DNA from: CAZNUM01 sp964539305
GTDB lineage: Bacteria; Fidelibacterota; Marinisomatia; Marinisomatales; TCS55
Direction: 5' to 3'
DNA: 31,974 bases
Assembly: GCA_964539305.1 (NCBI GenBank)
Contig: CAZIIM010000023.1
Span: 1-31,974 of the forward strand
In this document: piece after piece, positions 15,994-23,447 of the stretch
How positions within the stretch are numbered: position 1 is the first letter of the stretch
Layout of the letters: each line of letters opens with the position of its first letter
Made by a program: the position numbers and the translations under genes
Notes under the pieces: model-generated
What the model saw: the letters and a program-made list of their open reading frames with translations, nothing else
Databases searched by the model: none
Told to the model about the DNA's origin: nothing

Positions 15994-16956
15994 ATGAAAT
16001 TCAATAAATCAAAAATCCTGGCTGAAGTACGATCCATCATTATTCTGGTGACGATTGTCCTGTTATTAAAGGTGACCTTATTTGAGTTGTACATTGTGCC
16101 CACCGGCAGCATGGAAAACACAATCATGACCGGTGATTTCCTGATCGGAAACCGGTTTGTGTACGGCATGCGGACTCCTGACTGGATTGGTATTCCCTAC
16201 ACGGATATAGGGTTTTACATCCCCTATGTGCGCTTTCCCAAGTTTCAGGAACCGAAACGGGGCGATGTTATTATTTTTAATTTCCCCCGGGATCCCCATC
16301 AGAAATATGTGAAACGCTGCGTGGCGGAACCGGGCGACACACTGGAAGTCCGGAATAAAATTCTCTATGTCAATCGAAAAGAATATCCGCTACCCGAGCA
16401 CGGAAAATACCTGATGCCGCCCCTGGCTCCTGATTTTAAGCAACGGGACATTTTTCTGGGGACCCAGGGTAACCGGGATTATTTTAAACCGCTGCGAATT
16501 CCGGCGGCCGGAGATACAATTCCCGTGAACCCCGACAATGCCAAGCTGCTGCTGCACCTGATGCTCCTTGATGGACATGAACTGACCCTGAAATCGGGGA
16601 ATCGGAATTACCGGTTTACGATTATTAGTCCCGATGAACTCTTCCGCCGAAAAGGAAAGCGGTATGTTTACCAGGATTATTATCCCACCGGGAATTTAGT
16701 GAATCCCTGGTCGGATCATCTTCCGGCCGGAACACTGCTGATTGATGGAAAGCCCATTCGTGATCTGACGTATTACGTGGTCGAACAAAACTACTACTGG
16801 GCTATGGGGGATAACCGGGATGACAGCCTGGATTCACGCTATTGGGGGTTCGTACCGGAGGATCATATCCTGGGTCAGGCATTGCTGACTTATTTTTCTC
16901 TGGATCTGGATACCTTCATGCCCCGTTTTGACCGTATCGGGACCATCATCCAATAG
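15994..16956 (+). CDS. lepB: Signal peptidase I with an enlarged periplasmic domain
   Basis: Removes signal peptides from exported proteins at the inner membrane. One N-terminal membrane helix (about 11-30) is followed by the catalytic serine motif PTGSMENT (S39), the lysine motif YVKRCVAEPGD (K106), and the C-terminal box MGDNRDDSLDSRYWGFVPE. The length of 320 residues exceeds the compact Gram-positive type because about 130 residues (about 120-250) lie between the lysine motif and the last box, as in other large diderm LepB proteins. It starts 45 bp after the RNase HII fusion. No strong Shine-Dalgarno site precedes the ATG. Confidence 0.95.
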   Translation: MKFNKSKILAEVRSIIILVTIVLLLKVTLFELYIVPTGSMENTIMTGDFLIGNRFVYGMRTPDWIGIPYTDIGFYIPYVRFPKFQEPKRGDVIIFNFPRDPHQKYVKRCVAEPGDTLEVRNKILYVNRKEYPLPEHGKYLMPPLAPDFKQRDIFLGTQGNRDYFKPLRIPAAGDTIPVNPDNAKLLLHLMLLDGHELTLKSGNRNYRFTIISPDELFRRKGKRYVYQDYYPTGNLVNPWSDHLPAGTLLIDGKPIRDLTYYVVEQNYYWAMGDNRDDSLDSRYWGFVPEDHILGQALLTYFSLDLDTFMPRFDRIGTIIQ

Positions 16957-16987
16957 CACTTGCCTTGTCTTTTCCCGCCAGTGTATT

Positions 16988-16999
16988 TTGACCGGTCAA
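16988..16999. promoter_or_regulatory. 12-bp perfect palindrome upstream of a secreted-protein gene
   Basis: TTGACCGGTCAA reads the same on both strands and lies 19 bp before the likely start of the next gene. It could be an operator or an mRNA hairpin, or it could be chance. No convincing -10 box follows at the right distance, so I do not call it a promoter. Confidence 0.25.
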
Positions 17000-17018
17000 T
17001 AGACGAATGGAATTAAGA

Positions 17019-17708
17019 ATGATCAAAAAGGCTCTTTTTTTCGCAGTGCTCATTTTAACAACTGTTTATTCTCAGGATACAACAGCTGTGGTGGATTCAC
17101 TCGCCGCTCCGGCCGTAGTTTCTGAGGACACCACCAGTTCCCTGTCAATGGACCTTTCCTACGGTTATAAAGGCTTCGCCTGGGGAAGTCCGAAAGGATC
17201 GGTTCCCAAGACGACCGATTTACAACCGCTTGAGGTTCCCTCTGATTCCGTTAATCTGTATTTTATCGGACGCCTGGGTATTGACTCGGTCCAGGTGGTT
17301 TATTTCTTCTCGGACAGCGGTTTCTGGAAGGTGGAAATCGATTTTGTACCCCCTGAAAATGATATTGACGGCCAGATTCAGATGTTCAAACGTTTGGAAA
17401 AAAATATTTCAGAAGTCTATGGTCCCACCAAAAGCCTTACTCAGGTGCAATCGGGTCCCGGACCGGCCTATTCCGATTACCTGAATCCCAAGTTTTCGCG
17501 CGCTTTTTATCGCTCCACCTGGAAGAGTACTCCCGTTCAGATTGAATTATTGTTGAGCGGACTGGTTTTGTTACCGGTGACGGACCTGCCGATTTACAAC
17601 GGAAATCTGAGTATTTTAAAACTGGTGTATTACAATCCTGATTTCATGTACACCGCCACTTCCATGCCTGAACCGGAGCCCTTGCCTTCCATCTTTGACA
17701 TTTATTAA
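17019..17708 (+). CDS. Hypothetical exported protein
   Basis: I do not recognise the family. Starting at ATG 17019 the protein has a clear signal peptide (MIKKALFFAVLILTTVYSQ, with VYS as a plausible cleavage site), then a Thr/Ser/Val/Ala-rich stretch and a soluble domain of about 190 residues with aromatic and beta-like content. SYGYKGFAWGSPKGSVPK and YFFSDSGFWKVEIDF resemble the style of small periplasmic domains that measure a 'GF-WG' motif, but no assignment is made. An in-frame ATG at 17007 would add MELR and spoil nothing; neither start has a good Shine-Dalgarno site. It probably forms a unit with the next gene, 5 bp downstream. Confidence 0.7.
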   Translation: MIKKALFFAVLILTTVYSQDTTAVVDSLAAPAVVSEDTTSSLSMDLSYGYKGFAWGSPKGSVPKTTDLQPLEVPSDSVNLYFIGRLGIDSVQVVYFFSDSGFWKVEIDFVPPENDIDGQIQMFKRLEKNISEVYGPTKSLTQVQSGPGPAYSDYLNPKFSRAFYRSTWKSTPVQIELLLSGLVLLPVTDLPIYNGNLSILKLVYYNPDFMYTATSMPEPEPLPSIFDIY

Positions 17709-17713
17709 AACGA

Positions 17714-18163
17714 ATGGCCGTTTTTTCCCGGCCCTTGCTGTTTATTCTGCTGGCGATCCGCTTTTCAACCTGCTATGCACCCCAACAGCTATCAAAGGAA
17801 TTCAGCTATGAAATTCCAAAAGATGAAGTATTGGATCGGTGTAAAAATATTCTCATTTCCCTGGATTATAAGATAGATATCTATGCGCCCGAATCGGCCT
17901 TGCTGGTGACCCAAAAGAAAAGGTTGAAGCACTCATTTCGGCGCTATGACTATGCCGTGGTTGTCATTGTATCCGATAAAATCAAAGTATTTTTAAGTGT
18001 GGAAAAATGGGCCTTTAACCGGGGGTCGGAACTCTCCACCAGCGGAGAAAAGTTGTACCGCGTCCAGAGCGAGGATATTCTTCCGGAAAAGTTGCAAAAC
18101 CAGGTATTCCAGCCCATTGTTCAAGCTTTTCAAAAGCAAAATTTCTTTCTGGTTTCGCCTTGA
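17714..18163 (+). CDS. Hypothetical exported protein, possible lipoprotein
   Basis: I do not recognise the family. The 149-residue protein begins with a hydrophobic segment (MAVFSRPLLFILLAIRFSTC) whose cysteine at position 20 could be a lipidation site, although F-S-T-C is a poor lipobox. The remainder is a small mixed alpha/beta domain with EVLDRCKNILISLDYKID and strands such as YDYAVVVIVSD and KIKVFLSVEKW. This pattern resembles small lipoproteins of unknown function in which a helix is followed by beta strands. It starts 5 bp after the previous exported protein and likely shares its transcript. Confidence 0.65.
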   Translation: MAVFSRPLLFILLAIRFSTCYAPQQLSKEFSYEIPKDEVLDRCKNILISLDYKIDIYAPESALLVTQKKRLKHSFRRYDYAVVVIVSDKIKVFLSVEKWAFNRGSELSTSGEKLYRVQSEDILPEKLQNQVFQPIVQAFQKQNFFLVSP

Positions 18164-18183
18164 AAATCACTCTTTTGACCGAT

Positions 18184-18223
18184 AAGGAATGAATTAGTAA
18201 AATCGTTTTCGATATTATTCCTT
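18184..18223. other. Inverted repeat in a short intergenic gap
   Basis: AAGGAA at 18184-18189 and TTCCTT at 18218-18223 flank an inner hairpin ATCG-TTTT-CGAT. The outer arms are separated from the inner stem by an 8-base bulge on one side. There is no T-run, so it is not an ordinary terminator. It lies 26 bp before the next gene and might be a leader structure; chance cannot be excluded. Confidence 0.3.
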
Positions 18224-18248
18224 CCTGCTGTAATTTGGCGTTCACTTT

Positions 18249-18581
18249 ATGGCTATCGATTTTAATAATAAAGAAGGTAGAATGGGATATCTTCAGGCCA
18301 AGTTGGATGATCTCCTGGAGGGTATTAACGCCTCTTACGGTCAGGCATTAGTTGATGAATTAATGGAGCGGCTGGAGGCGACCATTCAAGATTTCAATGA
18401 AGAAGTCCAATCACTCATGGCAACCTTAAAGGAAAATTCCTCCCGACAGGAGGCCTTACTGAAGAAGTTGAAATCCGGTGAACTGGATGAAACACCGGCG
18501 GGAGAGACGGGCGAAGGAGAGAAGTCTTCCGCTCCTCAGGAACTGAGTGAATGGGAAAAACGCTTAGAAGGATTAAAATAA
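18249..18581 (+). CDS. Hypothetical small acidic coiled-coil protein
   Basis: A 110-residue protein that I do not recognise. It has no signal peptide or membrane segment. Residues about 10-75 (from GYLQAKLDDLLEGI through LMATLKENSSRQEALLKKL) are strongly helical with heptad-like spacing, followed by an acidic Gly/Glu/Thr linker and a short C-terminal helix (LSEWEKRLEGLK). No Shine-Dalgarno site precedes the ATG. It is followed 18 bp later by another coiled-coil protein with a membrane anchor, and the two may interact. Confidence 0.65.
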   Translation: MAIDFNNKEGRMGYLQAKLDDLLEGINASYGQALVDELMERLEATIQDFNEEVQSLMATLKENSSRQEALLKKLKSGELDETPAGETGEGEKSSAPQELSEWEKRLEGLK

Positions 18582-18599
18582 TCATTAATTGAGGGAAAG

Positions 18600-19094
18600 A
18601 TGAGTATCAAGGATAAAATTATTTTCGGAATATTAATCGTCTTACTGGTGGCTGGCGGATATTTCCAATGGCTGTCTGACGATTTAAAAGCACGGATGGC
18701 TGTCCTGGATCAACACGATAAGGAACATTTGGATGTTATTGACAAAGAGTTTCGGGAGGACTTGAGAAAATACAATCTACGCTTTGAAGGTCGCGGGAAG
18801 CATCTGCGCCGGGCGCAGCAGGATATTATCGCCAATAATAAACTGATTAAATCCACGACCGACTCCCTGACTAACATGATTGATGATGTCCAATGGAACC
18901 TGGATGAATATGCCCGGGTGACCAATAAAAAGATTGAAAACACGAAACAGGATTTAACCGATCTTCAGGAGTCCTTTGACAGTCAACGACGGTTGACACG
19001 GCGTAAATTCTCAGATTTGGAGCAGACCGTTACAGCCTTGCAGAACCAGGTCAAGGAGTTAATGCAACCTAAGGAAGAAAAGAAGAAAAAATAA
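18600..19094 (+). CDS. Hypothetical membrane-anchored coiled-coil protein
   Basis: A 164-residue protein of unknown family with one N-terminal membrane helix (IIFGILIVLLVAGGYFQWL, about 7-25). The rest is almost wholly predicted coiled coil with many Asp, Lys, Arg and Gln residues, ending in a lysine-rich tail. Anchor plus periplasmic or cytoplasmic coiled coil is reminiscent of cell-division or secretion accessory proteins, but nothing specific is recognised. GAGGGAAAG gives a good ribosome-binding site before ATG 18600. The gene is the last before a clear terminator, so it closes the unit that began with comEC or lepB. Confidence 0.7.
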   Translation: MSIKDKIIFGILIVLLVAGGYFQWLSDDLKARMAVLDQHDKEHLDVIDKEFREDLRKYNLRFEGRGKHLRRAQQDIIANNKLIKSTTDSLTNMIDDVQWNLDEYARVTNKKIENTKQDLTDLQESFDSQRRLTRRKFSDLEQTVTALQNQVKELMQPKEEKKKK

Positions 19095-19111
19095 GCTTAT
19101 TGATCGCGACG

Positions 19112-19143
19112 AAAAAAAGGCCATTCAATGGCCTTTTTTTTTT
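19112..19143 (+). terminator. Rho-independent terminator
   Basis: GGCCAT-TCA-ATGGCC forms a perfect 6-bp stem with a 3-nt loop, extended by an upstream run of seven A pairing with a run of ten T downstream. It lies 18 bp after the stop of the membrane-anchored coiled-coil gene. The A-tract would let it work in both directions, but the only adjacent minus-strand gene is the tRNA-Leu more than 350 bp away. Confidence 0.92.
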
Positions 19144-19157
19144 ACCTTTAGCTTACA

Positions 19158-19256
19158 CTTGAAACCCGGGAGATGAGGGATAGTCGGCTGGAAAAACAGA
19201 CTGAACATCCTGGAAAAAATCTAGTCTAAAATGAAATATTTTCACCCGGTTTCAAG
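19158..19256. other. Long-range inverted repeat, possible structured RNA
   Basis: CTTGAAACC(C)GGG at 19158-19170 pairs with CCCGGTTTCAAG at 19245-19256, a 12-bp match with one bulged C, closing a 74-nt interior. Inside, AGACT and AGTCT could form a weak inner stem. A small RNA or a decayed repeat are both possible; no known family is recognised. Confidence 0.35.
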
Positions 19257-19366
19257 AAATAATTTAAGTCGATCAAGAGAAGGATTATGATTCCTATTTA
19301 TTCATATGAAAGAAGTTACTCTATTGTACTTAAAGTAAAATATTAAGTCTGTATTATAAAAAAATT

Positions 19367-19412
19367 GGGGTAGACTTCACGATGACCTCGGAACAAAGTG
19401 AAGGTCTACCCC
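19367..19412. other. Strong 14-bp stem-loop in intergenic DNA
   Basis: GGGGTAGACTTCAC (19367-19380) pairs with GTGAAGGTCTACCCC (19398-19412) over 14 bp with a single bulged G. The loop is 17 nt (GATGACCTCGGAACAAA). Compared with known elements it looks like a repeat-type palindrome (as in REP or MITE families) or a small RNA hairpin, but no copy elsewhere in this window was noticed. It is not followed by a T-run. Confidence 0.5.
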
Positions 19413-19511
19413 TTCCACATACCAAAGGTACCAAGCCAGCACCTTGATAGGTTAAAGTAATAGTTTAATAAAATTTTTGCAAGTATTTTTTTAAACTGGA
19501 AAAAAGAGCAG

Positions 19512-19595
19512 TGCCGAGGGCGAGACTCGAACTCGCACGGTGTTGCCACCACCAGATTTTGAGTCAGGCGCGTCTACCAGTTCCGCCACCCCGGC
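19512..19595 (-). tRNA. tRNA-Leu (anticodon CAA)
   Basis: On the minus strand an 84-nt class II tRNA can be folded: acceptor GCCGGGG pairing with CCTCGGC, D-arm GCGGAACTGGTAGACGC, anticodon loop CTCAAAA (anticodon CAA, reading UUG), a long variable arm with GGTG-GCAA-CACC, and T-arm GCGAG-TTCGAGT-CTCGC. The anticodon stem CCTGA/TCTGG contains one T-T mismatch at its centre. No CCA is encoded. Confidence 0.93.
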
Positions 19596-19681
19596 ATATT
19601 CATTCTTTCATTAAAACCAACGGAAGAAATTAGAAGCCTAAGAAAAAAAATGTCAATATATTTGGGCACCGACAACTAAGG

Positions 19682-21484
19682 ATGAAAACCATGGCTTTCA
19701 ACACAATTCCAGAAATGTTTCTACAGGCCGTTCAGGAGTATACGGATAAAATGGCCTATTTCGAAAAGAAAGAGGGGGAGTGGAAAGGCTACTCCTTTGG
19801 AGAAGTGGGTCATCTGGTGGAACGGTTTGCCGGCGGATTGTCCCATCTGGGGGTAAAAAAAGGAAGTAAAGTGGCAATTCTTTCCACGAATAATCCGCGC
19901 TGGGCCATCAGCGATTACGCCATTACAGGCTTGGGGGCGGTAGCGGTGACCGTATACCCAACCCTGATTGCTTCCCAGATAAAATATATTATTGATGATT
20001 CGGACGCTGAATATGTGATTACGGAAGATTCTGAACAGACGGAAAAAATTCTGTCCTTCATTTCCGATAGCCCTGGACTAAAAGGTATTATCGCCATGGA
20101 TGATGCCCGGGATCCGGATAAACAGATCCTGAGTTTTCAGGAAGTACTGGAACTGGGTTCAGACCAAATCGAAATGAAGGGTTTTTCCTACCAGGAAGCC
20201 TCCAAGCAGGTGGATCCGGAAGATTTGCTCACCCTGATTTACACCAGCGGCACCACCGGAAACCCTAAAGGCGTCATGCTGGTGCACCGAAACCTGGTCT
20301 CCAACATTTATGCCGGTTATGATGCCCTGGATATTAACCCGGGAGAGGTATTCCTTTCGTTTCTGCCCCTGAGCCATTCTTTTGAGCGGATGGCCGGTCA
20401 TTTCACCGGTTTTTCGAAAGGGTGTACAACTTATTACGCTGAAAGTGTGGAAACGGTGGCAGCCAATATGCTGGAAGTGCGACCCACCATCATGGTGGCC
20501 GTGCCTCGGCTCTACGAAAAAATTTATGGCAAGGTCCTGGATAAGGTGAGTAAGGATCCGGCTCTCCGCCAGAAAATATTTTGGTGGGCCATTAAAGTCG
20601 GTACTCAGGCAGCAGCCTATTTAAAACGGAATCAGCAACCTACCGGTTTTCTGTCCATGAAATACAACCTGGCCAATAAACTGGTCTTTTCAAAACTGAA
20701 AGAGCGGGTGGGCGGCCGGTTGCGCTTCTTTATCTCCGGTGGTGCCCCCCTGTCTAAGGAAATCGGTGAATTCTTCATGGCGGCAGGATTGCCCATTCTT
20801 GAGGGATACGGCCTGACTGAAACCAGCCCTGTCATAACGGTCAACCGGGCGGAGCTGATCAAATTCGGTACGGTAGGTGCACCGGTTAAGGGGGTGGAAG
20901 TGAAAATTGCCGACGACGGTGAAATCCTCTGCCGGGGCGATAACGTCATGATCGGGTATTACAAGAATGAGGAGGCGACCAGGGAAGCAATCGACGATGA
21001 CGGCTGGTTCCACACCGGCGATATTGGTGAATTTGACGAAGATCATTACCTTAGAATCACCGACCGCAAGAAAAGCCTGCTGGTCACCTCCGGCGGGAAG
21101 AACGTGGCTCCCGCACCCCTGGAAATTGCCCTCTCTTCCAACAAGTTTGTGGAACAGTGTCTGGCCATCGGCGATCGCCGGAAATTCGTCTCCGCCTTAA
21201 TCGTGCCTTCTTTTGAGGTTTTGAATGAATGGGCGAAGGAAAAGAATATTCCTGTTGACGACCGGGAAACTCTGGTGAAAAATCCGGAGGTAATCGCCCT
21301 TTACGAAGGGATTGTCCAGGAGACAATGGAGAATTTCTCCCGTTACGAGCGGATTAAGAAATTCGCGTTGGTACCAAGGGAGTGGACAATCGAAGAGGGG
21401 GAAACGACACCGAAACTTTCCATAAAGAGGAAAGTGGTGGAGCAGCATTTCGCTGACTTGATTGACAGTATTTACGCCGACTGA
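19682..21484 (+). CDS. Long-chain acyl-CoA synthetase (AMP-forming)
   Basis: Activates fatty acids to acyl-CoA through an acyl-adenylate. The ANL-superfamily core is complete: LIYTSGTTGNPKGVML at residues 185-200, FLPLSHSFERM, ISGGAPLSKEIGEFF, EGYGLTETSPVITVN, GWFHTGDIGEFDEDHYL, and ITDRKKSLLVTSGGKNVAP, with the C-terminal lysine in TPKLSIKRKVV. The length of 600 residues matches FadD15-type or long-chain enzymes common in diderm bacteria. AAGG precedes ATG 19682; a second in-frame ATG lies three codons later. gpsA follows 27 bp downstream, so fatty acid activation and phospholipid backbone synthesis may be cotranscribed. Confidence 0.93.
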   Translation: MKTMAFNTIPEMFLQAVQEYTDKMAYFEKKEGEWKGYSFGEVGHLVERFAGGLSHLGVKKGSKVAILSTNNPRWAISDYAITGLGAVAVTVYPTLIASQIKYIIDDSDAEYVITEDSEQTEKILSFISDSPGLKGIIAMDDARDPDKQILSFQEVLELGSDQIEMKGFSYQEASKQVDPEDLLTLIYTSGTTGNPKGVMLVHRNLVSNIYAGYDALDINPGEVFLSFLPLSHSFERMAGHFTGFSKGCTTYYAESVETVAANMLEVRPTIMVAVPRLYEKIYGKVLDKVSKDPALRQKIFWWAIKVGTQAAAYLKRNQQPTGFLSMKYNLANKLVFSKLKERVGGRLRFFISGGAPLSKEIGEFFMAAGLPILEGYGLTETSPVITVNRAELIKFGTVGAPVKGVEVKIADDGEILCRGDNVMIGYYKNEEATREAIDDDGWFHTGDIGEFDEDHYLRITDRKKSLLVTSGGKNVAPAPLEIALSSNKFVEQCLAIGDRRKFVSALIVPSFEVLNEWAKEKNIPVDDRETLVKNPEVIALYEGIVQETMENFSRYERIKKFALVPREWTIEEGETTPKLSIKRKVVEQHFADLIDSIYAD

Positions 21485-21511
21485 TTCCAACGCTCGCGGG
21501 TGACGGAGACA

Positions 21512-22513
21512 ATGCAAGCGGTAACGGTTCTCGGGTGCGGTTCCTGGGGAAGCGCCCTGGCCCAGTGCCTTGCCACCCAGGGACATCCGGTTCGGGCCTG
21601 GCACCATAATCCGGATAAAGTTCGCCAGTTTAAATCTACCCGGCGCCATCCCAACCTCCCCGGTTTTCAGTTTGCGGAAACGATTGAATTTACACCGGAC
21701 CTGACTGATTCACTGACGCAATCCCGCTATGTCATTCTGGCGGTCCCCTCCCATGCCATCCGGACCCTGGCGAGTCAATTGAAAGGGAAACTGGAACCGG
21801 ATGCCATTCTTATTAATGTGGCCAAGGGCGTGGAAAACGGGACGCTGAAAACCATGAGTCAGGTAATTCACGAAACCACCGGATTCGGCAAGGAACAAAT
21901 CGTAACCCTCTATGGACCCAGTCATGCGGAGGAAGTGGTTCAACAGTTACCCACCACCTTGGTGGCGGCCTCCACCAATCTGAAAGCGGCGGAACAGGTT
22001 CAGTTCCTGTTTTCAAGTCCCATTTTGAGGGTGTACACCAATGACGATATTCTGGGGGTGGAACTGGGTGGTTCCCTGAAAAATGTGATTGCCATCGCCG
22101 CCGGGATCTGTGACGGTATCGGGTTCGGAGACAATACCAAGGCAGCGCTCCTGACCCGGGGCATTACGGAAATGACCCGTCTGGGCGTGGCCATGGGGGC
22201 CCGGAAGGAAACTTTTTCCGGTCTCAGCGGCATTGGTGATCTGATTGCCACCTGTCTGAGTCGTCACAGCCGGAATCGCTTCGTCGGTGAAAAGATTGGC
22301 CAGGGAGAACCGCTGGAAACCGTCCTCGGTAACATGGACATGGTGGCGGAGGGAGTGAAGACTGCCCAGTCCGCCCATGATCTCATGGAACAGTACAAAG
22401 TGGAAATGCCCATTTCCCAAGCCGTTTACCAGATTTTGTTTGAAGCCAAGAATCCGAAAAGGGCCGTTACCGATCTGATGACGCGGGATTTAACCCGGGA
22501 ACATAATATATAA
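21512..22513 (+). CDS. gpsA: Glycerol-3-phosphate dehydrogenase [NAD(P)+]
   Basis: GpsA reduces dihydroxyacetone phosphate to sn-glycerol-3-phosphate, the backbone for the phospholipids whose head groups are made by PgsA/PgpA at the start of the window. The Rossmann motif VLGCGSWGSALA occupies residues 6-17. The catalytic lysine regions are seen in NVAKGVENGTL and GGSLKNVIAIAAGI, with GITEMTRLGVAMGA and SGIGDLIATC near the end. ATG 21512 (333 residues) is preferred over the in-frame GTG 21500, since GGAG lies at 21505-21508 in between. The length is typical. Confidence 0.95.
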   Translation: MQAVTVLGCGSWGSALAQCLATQGHPVRAWHHNPDKVRQFKSTRRHPNLPGFQFAETIEFTPDLTDSLTQSRYVILAVPSHAIRTLASQLKGKLEPDAILINVAKGVENGTLKTMSQVIHETTGFGKEQIVTLYGPSHAEEVVQQLPTTLVAASTNLKAAEQVQFLFSSPILRVYTNDDILGVELGGSLKNVIAIAAGICDGIGFGDNTKAALLTRGITEMTRLGVAMGARKETFSGLSGIGDLIATCLSRHSRNRFVGEKIGQGEPLETVLGNMDMVAEGVKTAQSAHDLMEQYKVEMPISQAVYQILFEAKNPKRAVTDLMTRDLTREHNI

Positions 22514-22565
22514 TTTGATTTTCCTGCTTTTTCGGTAGGAAGAATCGTCCGTAATTTTACCGGCT

Positions 22566-22637
22566 GCCCTTGTAGTTCAATGGATAGAACAAATCCCTCC
22601 TAAGGATTAGATGCAGGTTCGATTCCTGCCAAGGGTA
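22566..22637 (+). tRNA. tRNA-Arg (anticodon CCT)
   Basis: A 72-nt cloverleaf: acceptor GCCCTTG pairs with CAAGGGT (G1-U72 wobble), D-arm GTTC/GAAC, anticodon stem AATCC/GGATT with loop CTCCTAA (anticodon CCT, reading AGG), T-arm GCAGG-TTCGATT-CCTGC, discriminator A. No CCA is encoded. It sits 52 bp after gpsA and 31 bp before the TPR protein gene, so it may be transcribed with them. Confidence 0.95.
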
Positions 22638-22668
22638 CGGAACCTTAAAACAGAAAGAAAAACAACTC

Positions 22669-23361
22669 ATGCTGAAACCGAAAAAGAAACTGACCCGTAA
22701 AGAAATCAAGCGGGACCCCTTTCTGGAAACCATTTTTAAAATTCGTCAGAATTTGTCCGAAAACAGGACATTTTATACCCGTGTCGTAGCGGTGGCGGTG
22801 GGAATTTTCATCGTCGGAACCCTGTTCGTCCGCAATTCCAATGCCCGGAAAGAAGAAGCCAATGCCGCCCTGGGGAAGGCCATGGTCTATATCGACCTGG
22901 GGGATGATGATAATTCCAGGCTCTATCTTCAGGATGTGATTGATGAATATCCGGGGACACCGGCCGGGAATAACGCCCGTTATTACCTGGCGAAGGTTTA
23001 TTTCGATCAGGGGGACTACGAATCGGCCAAACCGTTAATGGAAACCTTTGTCGATAAGACCGGGAATGACCTGCTGGTCGGGTCTGCCTACCAGGTACTG
23101 GCGAATATTTACCAGTCGGAGGGCGATCTGGATACGGCCGTAAAATACCAGCGTAAAGCCCTGAAAAATGCCAATTCCTCAGAAGAGGCTGCCTGGGCAT
23201 CCCTGGCCTTGGCGAAGCTGGAAATCTTGAAGGGAGATTCGGAAGAGGCCCGGAAGCGGGTGACCGAGGTTCTGGATGAGTGGGAGGAAAATTTTGATTT
23301 GAAGCAGTATGCCCAGTTCGTTGAAGGCCTTTTGGCAGCCAGGGGGGAACCTCTCAATTAG
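22669..23361 (+). CDS. Membrane-anchored tetratricopeptide repeat protein (YfgM-like architecture)
   Basis: The 230-residue protein has a short basic cytoplasmic start (LKPKKKLTRKEIKRD), one membrane helix (about residues 41-57, VAVAVGIFIVGTLFV), then TPR-type repeats to the end: YIDLGDDDNSRLYLQDVIDEYPG, YYLAKVYFDQGDYESAKPLME, YQVLANIYQSEGDLDTAVKYQRKAL and SLALAKLEILKGDSEEARKRV. This arrangement resembles YfgM/YtgP-style anchors that bind periplasmic partners or the Sec translocon; the specific partner is unknown. No Shine-Dalgarno site is visible before ATG 22669. Confidence 0.8.
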   Translation: MLKPKKKLTRKEIKRDPFLETIFKIRQNLSENRTFYTRVVAVAVGIFIVGTLFVRNSNARKEEANAALGKAMVYIDLGDDDNSRLYLQDVIDEYPGTPAGNNARYYLAKVYFDQGDYESAKPLMETFVDKTGNDLLVGSAYQVLANIYQSEGDLDTAVKYQRKALKNANSSEEAAWASLALAKLEILKGDSEEARKRVTEVLDEWEENFDLKQYAQFVEGLLAARGEPLN

Positions 23362-23402
23362 CCTTTGATTGATCTTTAATAAGCAGTAATTTCTCGGCTG
23401 GA

Positions 23403-23431
23403 AAGTGGGTTGCCCAACCCACTTTTCTTTT
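23403..23431 (+). terminator. Terminator-like hairpin in front of rimP
   Basis: AAGTGGGTT (23403-23411), loop GCCC, AACCCACTT (23416-23424) form a perfect 9-bp stem followed by TTTTCTTTT. It ends only 16 bp before the rimP ATG, and the rimP ribosome-binding site AAGGA (23435-23439) lies in between. It could end the TPR transcript or act as an attenuator in the leader of the nusA operon. Confidence 0.8.
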
Positions 23432-23447
23432 GTCAAGGAATAGACGA

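Larger units (their letters stand above)
19144..19511. other. AT-rich intergenic region with structured elements, no gene found
   Basis: I find no ORF with coding character in these 368 bases. The sequence is markedly richer in A and T than its surroundings. It contains two inverted-repeat structures, described separately, so small RNA genes or the remains of an intergenic repeat are possible. It sits between the terminator and tRNA-Leu, two transcription units facing each other. Confidence 0.6.

Noticed and set aside
22522..22545. TTCCTGC...GTAGGAA hairpin after gpsA as a terminator
   Set aside because: A 7-bp stem with a 7-nt loop is present, but no T-run follows and a tRNA begins about 20 bp later, so I do not call it a terminator.
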